From assembly GCA_039519185.1 (NCBI GenBank), contig CM076854.1, positions 151,799,402 to 151,863,401 on the forward strand: a stretch of DNA of 64,000 nt, given 5' to 3'. Source of the DNA: Astragalus membranaceus. Its lineage: Eukaryota > Streptophyta > Magnoliopsida > Fabales > Fabaceae. The notes under the pieces are model-generated. The model was given only the letters and a program-made list of their open reading frames with translations. It ran no database searches and was not told the DNA's origin. This document shows positions 1 to 10,740 of this stretch, in pieces. The translations under genes and the position numbers were made by a program. The stretch's first letter is position 1; the number at the start of each line of letters is the position of its first letter.

Positions 1-1710
1 TGCTTATCATGCTGCTCATTTTTAAGTCTTTGAGGATAATGAACATTTACCTTTGCTTGCTCATATTTTTCCGTTTCCTTTTTGCTTTCCTCAGAAGTGC
101 TCCCCTCAATAGGAGCTTGTATTTCTTTCTCGGGCGCCCGTCCATCTTGATTGTTTTCTTGAACCAGCTCCTTGCCACTCCTAAGAGTGACAGCCTTGCA
201 ATGCTCATTTCTTGGATTAGGCTCAGTTTGGGTAGGCAGTGAGCCTTGAGGCATTTGAGACAACACAGTAATGAGATTTGAGATTTGACCCTTTAGGCTT
301 CCAAATTCGTTGTTCATGGCTCCAATTTGGCCCTCCCAGGCTTCCAAATTTGTTGTTCATGGCTCCCTCCAAGCTTCCAAATTTTTCATTTGTCTGCTGC
401 ATAAACCTTGTCAACACATCATTGGTATCCAACTTTTTCTCCTCTTGCCTTTGCACATGTGGAGGCTTATAGGAGTTCGAGCTTTGCTCCTTTTGTTGTC
501 CTCCCCAAGAGAAATTAAGGTGATTTCTCCAACCCGGATTGTAAGTGTTTGAATAAGGGTCATTTTGGGTCCGGTTGGAATTCTGAACATAATTGGCCTC
601 TTCAGTTGAAGTTGTTGGCCGGCCCTGTGCTTTTATTAGTTCTTCAATGGATTGCAACCTCTCATCAGTCCTGTCCATGTAATTGGATAAAACACCCATA
701 CACGGTTGTCCAACTTTTTCCATGTATCTAACAAAAGCCTCTTACATACCAGGCCTTAACTCACTTTTCTTCTGACCAAGATAGTTGACTTCTTCAGTTA
801 GGCCTCCCCAGAGGTTATTCGTGATGTCACTAGTGGAGGTAATTATTGGAGTAGATTGAGCTTGTACCTTCATCAGAGATTGCATCTGTTTAGAGAGAGC
901 ATCCAGATTTATGTTAACACTAGTGTCATCTTCAACCTTGTAGATCCCAGCTGATTTCTTAATGTGTCTGTCACTTGTCTCCCATTGGGCATTATCGGCT
1001 GCTATCTCTGCAATTAAGTCATATACTGTCGTAGGTTCCCCATTCATTAGAGAGCCTCCACAAGCCATATTAACAATTCCCCTATTTTGAGAAGATAATC
1101 CGTTGCAGAAATATTTAAGCAATTGCCACTTCTCAAATCCATGATGTGGACAACTTCGGAGTAAGTCTTGAAATCTTTCCCAAGCTTCATGTAAAGATTC
1201 TTGCTCGAGTTGAGCAAAGCCGATTATTGCACCTCGGATCTTATTAGTCTTACCTGGAGGAAAATATTTGGTCAAGAATTTTTGCTTCAGTTGATCCCAA
1301 GTGGTAATGGACTCAGCAGGTTGAGACTCTAGCCAAGCAGATGCCTTGTCAGCCAATGACCATGGAAACAATCTCACTCTAATGACATCAGGAGTGACAC
1401 CATTACAAATTACTGAGTCTGCCACCCTCAAGAAGTTTCTAAGATGGGTGTGCGGGTCTTCTGTTGGTGTACCTCTGAACATAGTAGAATTCTGAACCAT
1501 TTGAATTAAGCTTGGTTTGAGCTCAAAATTAGTAGCTTGCATAGGTGGATTGACTATGCTTGTAGTGATAACCGCTATGGGAGTAAAGTAGTCCCGAAGA
1601 GTTCTTCTCGGATTGGCAGCCATCGCTCTTGTCTCTTTTCTTATCCTTCGAGCAGTTCTTTCAATTTCTGGATCAAAAACCAAAATAGGCTCCTGGGAGC
1701 GGGTGAGCAT
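1..1710 (-). pseudogene. Athila-type gag polyprotein, broken
   Basis: Capsid-like retrotransposon gag of an LTR retrotransposon. The first open part (1710-742, 322 codons) has the retrotrans_gag core: FRGTPTEDPHTHLRNFL, then LFPWSLADKASAWLE, KFLTKYFPPGKT and LHEAWERFQDLLRSCPHHG. A second open part (723-223) has a coiled stretch and NPYSNTYNPGWRNHLNFSWG, and bases 222-1 read in another frame as the Athila linker phrase AVTLRSGKEL. The usual CCHC zinc knuckle between the first and second parts is missing, and at least two frame breaks separate the parts, so no full Gag can be made. Family assignment is confident; the broken state is seen directly. Confidence 0.8.
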
Positions 1711-1854
1711 GCACGAGTAATAGTAATAAAAATTAAACTAACTAATAAAATAAAACTAAATATAATTTTTTTCCTTTTTATTAAATTAAAACAAGAAATG
1801 AAATAAATGTCTAAAGCACTAAAAAATCTTTTTCGTTTAATATTATTAAATTAA

Positions 1855-1872
1855 TCCCCGGCAACGGCGCCA
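1855..1872 (-). other. Primer-binding site (tRNA-Asp type)
   Basis: On the minus strand the site reads TGGCGCCGTTGCCGGGGA, the complement of the 3' end of plant tRNA-Asp including CCA. It lies six bases inside the LTR edge, where reverse transcription of an Athila element would start. Confidence 0.85.
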
Positions 1873-1878
1873 AAAACT

Positions 1879-3241
1879 TGTTGCGTTAAAAACACACTTA
1901 GAGCAAGTGTACTCTTTCGCAGAAGTAGTATAAAAGATATCGTCTCCACAGGGATTAATTAACAAGTACCAAACTACTTAAGATTAATTATTATTTAGAC
2001 GAATGAATGTTTGGTTGTTATAGAAACTAAAATAAAAAGAAATAAATAGCAAGAATTAAAATGTAAAGACTAACCAATGGAGAGAGGTCTAGGGTCACGG
2101 TTTCACTTGCAAGCTTCGATTCCTCTATGTCTAATTCTACCTGAATTCCTTGTTTTATTCAATTACCAATCCCTTTACTAAAACTATTAATCCGTTTGGT
2201 CATTCGCGATTAATATTCTTTTTCCTAAATTAACCCTTGTTTGGTCATGCAAGAATTTAAATCCAAGAAAAGCATAAAGAACAAAAAGGTTGAATGATTG
2301 GAAGACTAAATTAACGTTTGGTCATGCATTAATCTTAGTCTCAATTATCCTATAGGTCCACCAACTAATTGCAGTACGGTCGCTGATCAACTAATTGATT
2401 ATGAACATGCAAAGGGTTGTCAATCCTAATTATGTGATAAAAGCAATAAGATAATATCAATTGAAATAAAAATAGGAATTCAAACCAGAAATTAGAACAT
2501 AAACAGGTCTCTAAACATGCAAGATCCACCTAAGACCCTAGAAGAGGATTTAGCTATCCATAGTGTTCGAGAACAATAAAATAAAATTAGGAGTCATAAA
2601 TTACAGAGATAAAAATAACCCGGAATAGAGAAATTTTTGATCCTGAGAATTTCGTCTCCTTTTTCTGCTCTAGAGCTCTCTCACGGTGTCAAGAATGGGT
2701 ACCCAAAACTCCGTCTCTCCAAGCCGGCACTACCGTTGTTGCGTGGCTACTGTTCCTGCGTTGGTTTTTTTTACTTGTGCGGCAACTGTTCCCTATTCTC
2801 CTTGAATTAATTATCAAAGATCTCTTTTTGTTTTAGTTGTGTGCGGCTCTGTATTCCTTTTTTTCACGCTGCCGTCCTTTTTAATTTCTTAATAATTCTC
2901 TTCCTTCCCTTTTCTTATTTCCCAAGCTTTTCCTTTTTATCTATTCTTAGCCTCCTAGGGTTGCGTGACACTCCTCTTCAAAACTCACGTGTATTGCTTC
3001 TTTGTTTAATTAGGCATTGGGCTTTTCCAATTCCTTTCCAAGTAAAGGCCTCATGGGCCTATTTCCTTCTTTCAAAACACTGCCAGCCCATATATATATA
3101 AATAACTCCTCTAAATTGCTCCAAATTGTATTTTCATTCATAATTTTTCCTTTTCTGCAAAATATAGAGTAAACTAAGTTAGTGATATATATATTTACTA
3201 ATAATTACTCTAAAAGTGACTAAAAATATCTCTAAAATTGC
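1879..3241 (-). repeat. 5' LTR of the Athila-like element
   Basis: The plus-strand sequence begins TGTTGCG next to the PBS and probably ends at the CA of aaaattgca, giving about 1.36 kb. The left edge is firm because of the PBS; the right edge is where TNP2-like coding sequence resumes. The partner LTR is not in the window, so the length is an estimate. No coding region is seen in it; the plus-strand ORF near 2841 is pyrimidine-rich noise. Confidence 0.65.
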
Positions 3242-3773
3242 ATTATATTGAAGTTTATCATCTACATCAATGCGGTTCTCATCATAAAATTCTTCTTTCA
3301 AGCTGCATCATATGTCAAAACACCACCCCACAATCTCTTAAGATCATCAATCAGAGGTTCCAAAAAGATATCAATGTTAGCTTTTGCATTGGATGGACCA
3401 GGTATCAGACAATCAAAAACATATACGGTTTAGTCATGCACATCTCATTACGTGGAACACCAACACCATAACTGCTTGAAGCCCCTACCTCAAAATTTTG
3501 ATGTCGTTGTTCTCCATGGTCCACCCAAATCCAATAATTAGGCCTTAACCCCCAATGATACAAGTGCTCCCTGATTTCATCATCGGTCCTAATAGGTACA
3601 CCGTCGCATTTTAAGCATGGACATCTAACCCCCTTTTCCTGTTTAGCCAATTCATGTCGCCACGCTACCACAAGAAACTGTTCAACACCAATTACAAAAG
3701 ATTCCTTCAAACCCGCTCTTCTCAGATATAACCGATCATACACCCAATCACGATTAAGTTCATACAAATTCAT
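3242..3773 (-). pseudogene. CACTA (En/Spm) transposase remnant
   Basis: Read on the minus strand, 3773-3470 gives a transposase-associated domain: RDWVYDRLYLRRAGLKESFV, then the metal-site pattern RCPCLKC, EHLYHWG and NYWIWVDHGE. From about 3460 to 3245 the frame changes and gives IPGPSNAKANIDIFLEPL followed by a DDLKRLW motif, which is the TNP2 transposase region. In intact CACTA transposases a few hundred residues normally separate these parts, so there has been an internal deletion as well as frameshifts. The remnant is cut at its 3' side by the Athila-like LTR. Known role of the intact family: cut-and-paste transposition. Confidence 0.75.
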
Positions 3774-4699
3774 CTACACGCATTTAAGAAAATGTGTTAG
3801 ATTCCCTTAACATTCCCAATAATCTTTCAAGTTAGCGGCATCGATATGATCTCAGTGGAGATGATTTCGAGCCGAATATGGGGTTAAGGACAGATTAGAC
3901 AAAACCCTTTTCCATATAAATAGTGAAGGATATTATTTCTAACTCTCGACCTTGAAATTGTTAGTATCGTCTCGCAATTATCTCAATGGAGATGATTTCG
4001 AGCAAAATATGGGGGTGAGGGATATCACCTCACCCTTTTCCATCAACAACACACAGTCATCTAACCTAGGGTTCATCAAAACATACAATTAAACACTTTT
4101 CAATTAACAACTCTAAAATAATACACTTTTCAATAACACATTTCAATTAGCATCTCTAATTAAGTCTTGCTCTAACAACATACACTTTTCAATTTCAACA
4201 ATTAAACACAATTAAACACAATTAACTCACATTTCACAACAACACTAATCCTAACACTCAATTATAACTCACATTTCACAACAACACTCAATTCTAAAAC
4301 AACAACAACAACAAATTTATTTTAAAAACTAACTGTTAGATTGAGGTTCGGTGACGGTGACACTCCGGTGCGGTGGTTCGGTGACGGTGCACACTCTGGT
4401 GCGGTTCTTAGACTTCAAACACCAACAATGTCAATCCTAAATTATTTCAATTCAAGTAAAAAACATAAATCAAAACAAATTATTTAAAAAATCAAAACAA
4501 TATCATAAAAATAAAAATCAAAACCTACAAAAGGGAGAGCTCCGGTCGTGGTGGTGCTGATGACAGTCGTAGGAGAGAGAGGAAAGAAATTCGTGGTGGT
4601 GGTGGTGTTGGTGGTGCACTTCGTAGCTTAAGAGAGAGTAGAGGAAGAGGAGAAGAAGAGCTCCGGTCGTGGTTGTGTGGTGGTGGGTTAGGGTTCGTA

Positions 4700-4738
<39 letters not shown>

Positions 4739-4826
4739 GAAGAGGAAAGGAGGTCGTAGGTGATGGTGGTTGTGTGGTTGTGATGGTGGCGGTGGTGGTT
4801 CTGTGGCCGTAGGTGAGAGAGAGTTG
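3774..4826. other. Non-coding segment, probably CACTA 5' flank plus low-complexity DNA
   Basis: This stretch holds no supported gene. A ~35-base phrase with tggagatgatttcgagc occurs twice (near 3858 and 3982), and a GGTGACGGTG-rich phrase is duplicated near 4350-4400. 4530-4826 is a G-rich GGTGGTGG and GA-rich stretch whose minus-strand ORFs are only repeats of H, P, S and L. A CACTA terminus was looked for and not found. Confidence 0.5.
4702..4733. repeat. (GA)n microsatellite
   Basis: An uninterrupted run of about fifteen GA units. It produces a false SLSLSLSL reading frame on the minus strand. Confidence 0.9.
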
Positions 4827-6354
4827 TGTGTGAAAAATGTAATGTGCAAGTATACACAGTCACAAACAAGTAGTATAAAAGATCGAACCCACAGGGACTG
4901 GATTAACTCTTGTATGTTTAAAAAGATATAAATTAGTGCAGCTACACTACTCACAATTTTGGGTATTTATGCTTACAAAAACAGAATGTAAATGTGCAAG
5001 AAAATGTGGAGGAAATCAGTTGAGAATGATAGTTGAGATGTCTTCACTAAATAAATCACTTTTGAGAGTTTTGTGCTTTTATGTGGTGCAGATGCATTGA
5101 GTGCAGCTGCATCAGTATCTTCCTTTCAGCTACTTTCTTCTGAGTTTCATTACAAGCTTCCTATGTCTAGGACTTAACATAGTTTTAACAAAGTTTTCTT
5201 CATTAAACAAGTTAACAAAGCCTTCATTAAAACACTCACCCTTATTAGTTCTTGATTTCTAGTTATAAACCATGTCTGTGAATATAACTCTACTTATTCT
5301 AAGCGATCAACCTTAAAATAAGATGGATGTAGTATAACACAAGAACCAAAATGCATATAACACTTAAAAGCACAATAACTTACTCAAAAGCTCATTATAA
5401 GGTTAGAACATCTCAACCAAAGAGGTTTAGCTCATAATAGGCATTGCAAGGCAAAGATAAATGGAATAAAACATGTTGATATAATGGAAAGTACAAGAGA
5501 TACCAATAGGGTAGAGATTACGCCGATTGAAGAAATCTTGCATAAGTTTGCCCAGCAGTGCAGATGCACTGATTTCCTGCACCTAACTAACTTGATGAAG
5601 AAGTGAAGGGAGAAGTCGTCAATTCCTTCCTTACCTTCTTGCAAACTAACTACTAACTTAAAACTATGAAAAGAAATAAAATACAAGAGAGGAGATGATT
5701 ATGGATTATAATGGAATGTTGTCTTCAAGTGAAAAGTGGAAGCCTTTATATAGCCTCAGAGGTTTTCTTCAAGTGAGGGTTTGCTTGGGGATCAAGTTAA
5801 CCTAAGGAGGTTTAACCATGGTTACTTTTCAGAACATTGATGAAGGAAATTGAGTCCAACACTCAACCTCAAAGAGAGGTCCAATCGTGGAAGGCCATGT
5901 GTCCTTTATGAATGACCCTTCATGATGGTCTTCTATTGTAGGTGCCTCCTTTTGCATGTTGGCATGTTCCTCCATGTGACTTGTGACTAAGCATGATGCC
6001 ATTGAGGTGTTTATGCATTGGTATGGATTGAGATGCTTCCAATGTTGGGTAATCTTTCTTTAGTGCAGGATGGTGCAGATGCACCTTAGTGCAGATGCCC
6101 TGTTGTAAATGTATTTAGTGCAGATGCACTGTTGTTTTCCTAGTGCAGGTGCATCAACTGCAGGTGCACTGAATAAACACATCAAACATACCAATATATA
6201 TATACAAAGTGCTAAATTATGAATGACATTCATCTTGAAACCATAAATGTTGTTATTTTATTCATACTACTATATTTAACACATATTACACTTGATTTCA
6301 AACAATTAGTTATGTTTAGATGCATAAATAACTATATAAAATAAAGTTATCACA
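4827..6354 (-). repeat. 3' LTR (complete, ~1.53 kb)
   Basis: On the plus strand it starts TGTGTGAAAA and ends TTATCACA, giving TG...CA ends. The left part matches 10741-11078 base for base apart from about ten changes. On the minus strand it starts TGTGATAAC directly after the polypurine tract. It carries many copies of a short GTGCAGNTGCAC-like motif, clustered at 5085-5110, 5555-5575 and 6060-6170. Confidence 0.85.
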
Positions 6355-6363
6355 CCCCCAAAC
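6355..6363 (-). other. Polypurine tract
   Basis: The minus strand reads gtttGGGGG immediately before the LTR start TGTGATAAC. This is the expected position for plus-strand DNA priming. Confidence 0.7.
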
Positions 6364-7944
6364 CTAAACCGTTGCTTGTCCTCAAGCAATGACAAAAAGA
6401 AAACATAACTAAGATTTTCATAATTAAGAAGAACAGATCAGCTCATATATTTTCAAATAATGGTTTTTTTCAAAAATGATGAACTTCTTTCTTTAGAGAA
6501 TTTTGTCTTTTGTGCCTTTGATTTTCCAAACATCCAAATTTATTAAAACTCATTTGTGTGAGTGTGTGTCCCCCTGAGAATCAATCAGTTCCAAAACTAA
6601 GTAAACAGTTTCTCTTAGCCTTTGGAAAATTTTAGATCACGTTTGGTCAAAGCAAATGTGTTTCAAAATATAGACTAGACTAACAACATCTTCAAGACTT
6701 GGGGGGCTTTAAGCACAACAAAAGACTTTGATTGAGTATTTCAAAACTTTTGAGTCAATGCACTATTCTTATTTTTGGTGGCTTTTTCTTTGATGCAGAT
6801 GCAGTGAGTGCAGGTGCATCACATTTCTAAAGTGCAAGTGCACTGAACTTTTATAGTGCAGGTGCACTATATTTTGATGGTGCAGGAGTTTTGAGTGCAG
6901 CTGCACTGAGACTACTTTCAAGACTTTTGTAGCATATACTGCCCTCCTCACTGACCCCTTTATGCATACTTTTTTCTTTGTTTTTCTTTTCTTTTATTCT
7001 TTTTCTTTTCTTTCTTTTCTCATGCACTTTGGAACAGGTACAGTTTTATGATTCAGGCCAATATAGCTATTTACATTCAATTTGACACTTTGTAATCTCT
7101 TTTGATAACCCATGGTATTGACTACTCTAAGTTTCTCATACTCAGCCTTAGTATTCATGGAAACTCCTCCAAACTTAATTCTTTATGCTCTTCTATATTT
7201 TTAGTAAAATTTAGCTTTGACCTTGGCTTTCTCAAAATTCCTTCTGCATCAGATAGCTCTTTAAGTAGTAAGATTATTTTCAAAACTCGGCTTTGATGTG
7301 TCAAAGTAATAATAAAATTGGTCATTTGAGGAAAACAATGCTTCTTTTCTTTTTTCTTCTTTTCATCATTAAAAATCAATTCAAGGAGGTGCATTTGTCT
7401 ATGTTTGTGAAAAAGATTTTTATGCTTCAAATCTATCAAATCCTAACACATATTTAAATATGTAGACCCATATAAAAACAAACATATATCAAAGCAAACA
7501 CACATAAACATAAACAAATATCAAAGCAAAAACACATACTATAGTTAAACACACACATGCATAAAGTGCTCCCCCCAACTTAAAGTTGAGCAGTGTCCTC
7601 ACTGCTCTAAGTTGAGTTCAAAAAGAAATTTTGTTCAAAATGGGGAGAGTGGTTAGTACATGTGGGACAAACCAAACATATTAAACAAGGTACTTAAGCA
7701 AAATAACTGAACAACATTAAAGTTTACTTTTTGGCTCCACTCCTGAGCCATGAGCTTGATCTCACAGGAATGTGTTTGACCTTCTGCTTCTTCTTCTTGG
7801 GCTCCTCGGCTTTTGGTGCATCTGTATTAGATGCAGTTGCACCATCCATCTCTGTTTTCCTACGAAATACTTCAAAACATAAAACTGAAAAAAGAACATA
7901 ATTAATAATTCAAAATCATGGGTTGCCTCCCACAAGCGCTTGAT
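6364..7944 (-). other. Non-coding 3' region of the Athila-like element
   Basis: This corresponds to the stretch between integrase and 3' LTR where some Athila elements carry an env-like ORF; none is present. A short minus-strand reading frame near 7850-7730 contains a basic PKKKKQKVKH run and the same A/P/N/T-rich peptide made by the GTGCAG motif; it is too short to call. 6790-6910 holds five more GTGCAG(G/C/A)TGCAC copies. Confidence 0.55.
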
Positions 7945-8445
7945 TTAAGAGTCTTTCAGCCTGACTATCTCCTTGATATAGAGATTTTGGAAATGAGTGG
8001 TGCCTTTGTCCCTCACCACATGTGCTCCATAATACTGCTTCACCCTTTTGTCATTGATTTTGAATGTGAAACCAGTGGCTTCATTAAACAATTCCACTTC
8101 CCCATTAGGATACACTTTCACCAAAGTTTGTGGAGTTGGATTTTTGTGAGATGGGCATTGAGTTGGGAGAGTTGGTTGTTTGTTGAGTGCTTCTTTAGGG
8201 TCTGGTTCAGGCTCAATTTCTTTAACACTTCCTTCTTCCTCTGATTCATTTCTTCTTCCCACACTCTCCTTTTCTACCACATCTTCACCTAGCAGTGCAG
8301 GAGCTTCAGATGCAAGAGCATTGGTGAGATGATCATACTGCTTAGGGGACTGCTTCTGCACTATTTGATCAAGAGAGATGATGGCTGAGCATTCTGCATT
8401 ATCCTCTGCAGGATACTTCAAAGCATTCATCACATTGAATTTCAC
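7945..8445 (-). CDS. Fused gag-pol remnant ending in the integrase C-terminal domain
   Basis: A 166-codon frame that starts MKFNVMNALKYP, a sequence normally found after the protease of Athila polyproteins. It then runs through an acidic E/S-rich linker straight into KVYPNGEVELFNEATGF and FKINDKRVKQYYG, which is the usual end of Athila integrase. About 1000 residues of RT, RNase H and integrase core are therefore missing, and the fusion (near residue 115) keeps an open frame. It lies three bases after the stop of the upstream ORF. Whether the fused product is made is unknown. Confidence 0.65.
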   Translation of the reverse strand: MKFNVMNALKYPAEDNAECSAIISLDQIVQKQSPKQYDHLTNALASEAPALLGEDVVEKESVGRRNESEEEGSVKEIEPEPDPKEALNKQPTLPTQCPSHKNPTPQTLVKVYPNGEVELFNEATGFTFKINDKRVKQYYGAHVVRDKGTTHFQNLYIKEIVRLKDS

Positions 8446-8448
8446 CTC

Positions 8449-9546
8449 TTAGTCATTTACTCTCATGGTTAGTTCTCCCTTCTGCACGTCAATCAGTGCT
8501 TTTCCAGTTGTCAAGAATGGTCTCCCAAGAATGACTGGTACTTCCTTATCTGCATCAAAATCAAGAATAACAAAATCTGCAGGAAACACAAATTTGTCAA
8601 CCTTAACCAAAATATCTTCAATAATTCCCTCTGGGTAGACTATTGATCTATCAGCAAGTTGAAGTGTCACTGTAGTAGGCCTAGCATTTCCATTTCCAAG
8701 TTGTGTAAATATGGATTTAGGCATCAAGTTGATACTTGCACCTAAGTCACATAATGCACGACCTGTATAAAATTTTCCAATTGAGAATGGAATTGTAAAA
8801 CTGCCAGGATCCTTCAATTTCCTTGGATTTTTGTTTTGCAAAATTAGACTACATTCTTCAGACATAGCAACTGTTTCAAAATCCCCTAATCTTTTTCTTT
8901 TTGAAAGCACATCTTTCATGAATTTAGCATAATTAGGCATTTGTTGAAGTGTTTCAACTAAGGGAACATTGATGTGCAATTGTTTTAAAATTTCAAGAAA
9001 CTTACTGAATTGCTTCTCCTCATGTGCCTTTTTTAATCTTTGAGGATAAGGGGGAGGAGGGTATTCAGGAACTAACCTTGGTATTAGAACTTCTTGAGAT
9101 GCAGGTGCATGAGGTGCTTCTGCATCTTGCAAACTTTTTTCTTTTCTGTTTTTATTTTTTTCATTTTCTTCATCTTGCAAACTTTGATACAGAGTTGTTG
9201 CTAATTGTCCCACTTGATTCTCCAAATTATTTATAGATGCATCTTGTGCTTGCCTAGCTGTTCTAGTTTCACTAATGAAGGATTTGAGCAAGGCTTCTAA
9301 GGAGTTATCATTGGCAGGTGGTTGTTGTCTTTGGTAATTCTGAGATTGGAATCCTGGTGGTGTGACAGGTGCAGATGCATTAGGTGCAGGTGCACTAGTA
9401 TTGTTCCATCTAAAATTTGGGTGGTTCCACCAGCCAGGGTTATAGGTGTTAGAGTAAGGGTTGTTATTCCCATTGTATCCTACATAATTGACAAAGACAG
9501 GGTTGCTAGGACATTCCTCATACAAGTGACCTCCTCCACAATACAC
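8449..9546 (-). CDS. Athila gag C-terminal/zinc knuckle and aspartic protease region
   Basis: A 365-codon frame. It opens with most of a CCHC zinc knuckle (YCGGGHLYEEC, the first Cys being just upstream), then NPYSNTYNPGWWNHPNFRW, a proline-rich part with APAPNASAPV, the linker PEYPPPPYPQRLKKA and the protease phrase ALCDLGASINLMPKSIF followed by VILGRPFL. The D-L-G-A triad is the Athila form of the retropepsin D-T/S-G active site. The frame differs from the gag ORF just upstream, so either a frameshift has occurred or the junction is decayed. The protease would cut the polyprotein. Confidence 0.75.
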   Translation of the reverse strand: MYCGGGHLYEECPSNPVFVNYVGYNGNNNPYSNTYNPGWWNHPNFRWNNTSAPAPNASAPVTPPGFQSQNYQRQQPPANDNSLEALLKSFISETRTARQAQDASINNLENQVGQLATTLYQSLQDEENEKNKNRKEKSLQDAEAPHAPASQEVLIPRLVPEYPPPPYPQRLKKAHEEKQFSKFLEILKQLHINVPLVETLQQMPNYAKFMKDVLSKRKRLGDFETVAMSEECSLILQNKNPRKLKDPGSFTIPFSIGKFYTGRALCDLGASINLMPKSIFTQLGNGNARPTTVTLQLADRSIVYPEGIIEDILVKVDKFVFPADFVILDFDADKEVPVILGRPFLTTGKALIDVQKGELTMRVND

Positions 9547-9560
9547 ACAACTTGTATCAC

Positions 9561-10619
9561 CTAGGGGGCTTGTTCTATGGCTGTTGTAGTGTTTTCTGTT
9601 GGTGCAGCTGCACCAGGTGCAGCTGCACTGGTTGAAGTGAAGTTTTTAAACATGTTTGTCAGTGAGGCTAACTGAACGGATAGGGCTGATAAGTCACTAA
9701 TTTCATGTACCCCTGATGGTCTCTTTTGGGCACTCACCCTCTCAGTAGGCCAACTAGAGCTATTTGTTGCAATTCTATCAATCAATTCACATGTTTCATT
9801 ATAAGACAAGTTTAATAACACACCCCCAGATGATGCATCAAGCATTATTCTGGTTTGGGGTTCTAAACCATTATAAAAAGTTTCCATTTGAATAATGACA
9901 GGCAGAACATGATGTGGACATTTTCTTAAAAGCTCTTTCCATCTTTCCCATGCTTCAAACAATGATTCAAATTCTTTTTGTCTAAAAGATGTAATATCGT
10001 TTCTCATTCTAGCATTTTTGATGGGTGGGAAATATTTTGCTAAAAACTTTTCAGCCATTTCATTCCATGAATGAATAGAATTAGGCTCTAATGAATTCAA
10101 CCAACATTTAGCCTTATCTTTCAAAGAATATGGAAATAGCTTAAGTCTAAATGCATCTTCACCAACACCAGGAATGATAAAGTTACTACATATTTCTAAA
10201 AACTGTTTTAAATGCTCATGGGGATCCTCATGAGGAAATCCACCAAATTGACCAATTGTTTGTAGCATTTGGAACATCATGGGTTTAAATTCAAAATGCA
10301 CAGCATCAATATGAGGTCTTGCTATACTTGTTTGCATATTTTGATGATTAAACATAGCATAATCCCTCATGGGCCTATCTCTATCATTAATCATACCTAT
10401 TGGTCCCATGTGAATGAACTGATTTCTGCGATCTGCTTCAAAATCTGGTTGTGTTCCTGGACCTCCTCTAACAGAGGCTGGTCTTGAGCCTTGTCCTTCA
10501 CCTTGATGAGACATTGAGTTTCTGCAGCTTAATCTTTGTTTCTGGAGTCTCAGCAACTTTTTAAACCTTCTCTCTATCTCTGGATCTAATTCAATTTCTG
10601 GTGATTTGGTCCTGTGCAT
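9561..10619 (-). CDS. Athila-type gag (capsid part)
   Basis: A 352-codon open frame, intact over the capsid-like core: FEFKPMMFQMLQTIGQFGGF, PHEDPHEHLKQFLEI, LKLFPYSLKDKAKCWLNSLE, KFLAKYFPP and FEAWERWKELLRKCPHH. It starts about 100 bases downstream of the PBS. The frame stops a few codons before the zinc knuckle, which is in the next ORF in another frame. Because the frame is clean, this could still give a capsid protein usable in trans. Confidence 0.8.
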   Translation of the reverse strand: MHRTKSPEIELDPEIERRFKKLLRLQKQRLSCRNSMSHQGEGQGSRPASVRGGPGTQPDFEADRRNQFIHMGPIGMINDRDRPMRDYAMFNHQNMQTSIARPHIDAVHFEFKPMMFQMLQTIGQFGGFPHEDPHEHLKQFLEICSNFIIPGVGEDAFRLKLFPYSLKDKAKCWLNSLEPNSIHSWNEMAEKFLAKYFPPIKNARMRNDITSFRQKEFESLFEAWERWKELLRKCPHHVLPVIIQMETFYNGLEPQTRIMLDASSGGVLLNLSYNETCELIDRIATNSSSWPTERVSAQKRPSGVHEISDLSALSVQLASLTNMFKNFTSTSAAAPGAAAPTENTTTAIEQAP

Positions 10620-10713
10620 AAGCTAATGCATCATGTGCACCTACACTAAGAAACAAACTACTAGAGTAATAAAACACTAATTTATAAATCTAAACAACAA
10701 AAATTAATGGCAA

Positions 10714-10731
10714 TCCCCGGCAACGGCGCCA
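10714..10731 (-). other. Primer-binding site (tRNA-Asp type)
   Basis: Identical 18-base site to that at 1855-1872, ten bases inside the LTR edge at 10741. Confidence 0.85.
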
Positions 10732-10740
10732 AAAACTTGG

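Larger units (their letters stand above)
1..3241 (-). mobile_element. Athila-like Ty3/gypsy LTR retrotransposon, 5' part (continues beyond window start)
   Basis: The element reads right to left: 5' LTR (1879-3241), primer-binding site (1855-1872), then gag (1710 downwards to base 1). The PBS complementary to tRNA-Asp and the gag phrase NPYSNTYNPGWRNH are typical of the Athila lineage. The rest of pol and the 3' LTR lie outside the window. Its right edge falls inside a CACTA transposase remnant, so it seems to have inserted there. The right edge is inferred from where CACTA homology begins and from a CA end; the target duplication cannot be checked. Confidence 0.8.

Noticed and set aside
4525..4954. 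Histidine/proline/serine-rich ORFs
   Set aside because: Products of GGTGGT and GA simple repeats.
1855..10731. tRNA-Asp gene fragments at the two PBS sites
   Set aside because: Only the last 18 bases match tRNA-Asp and each lies at an LTR edge, which is what a primer-binding site looks like.
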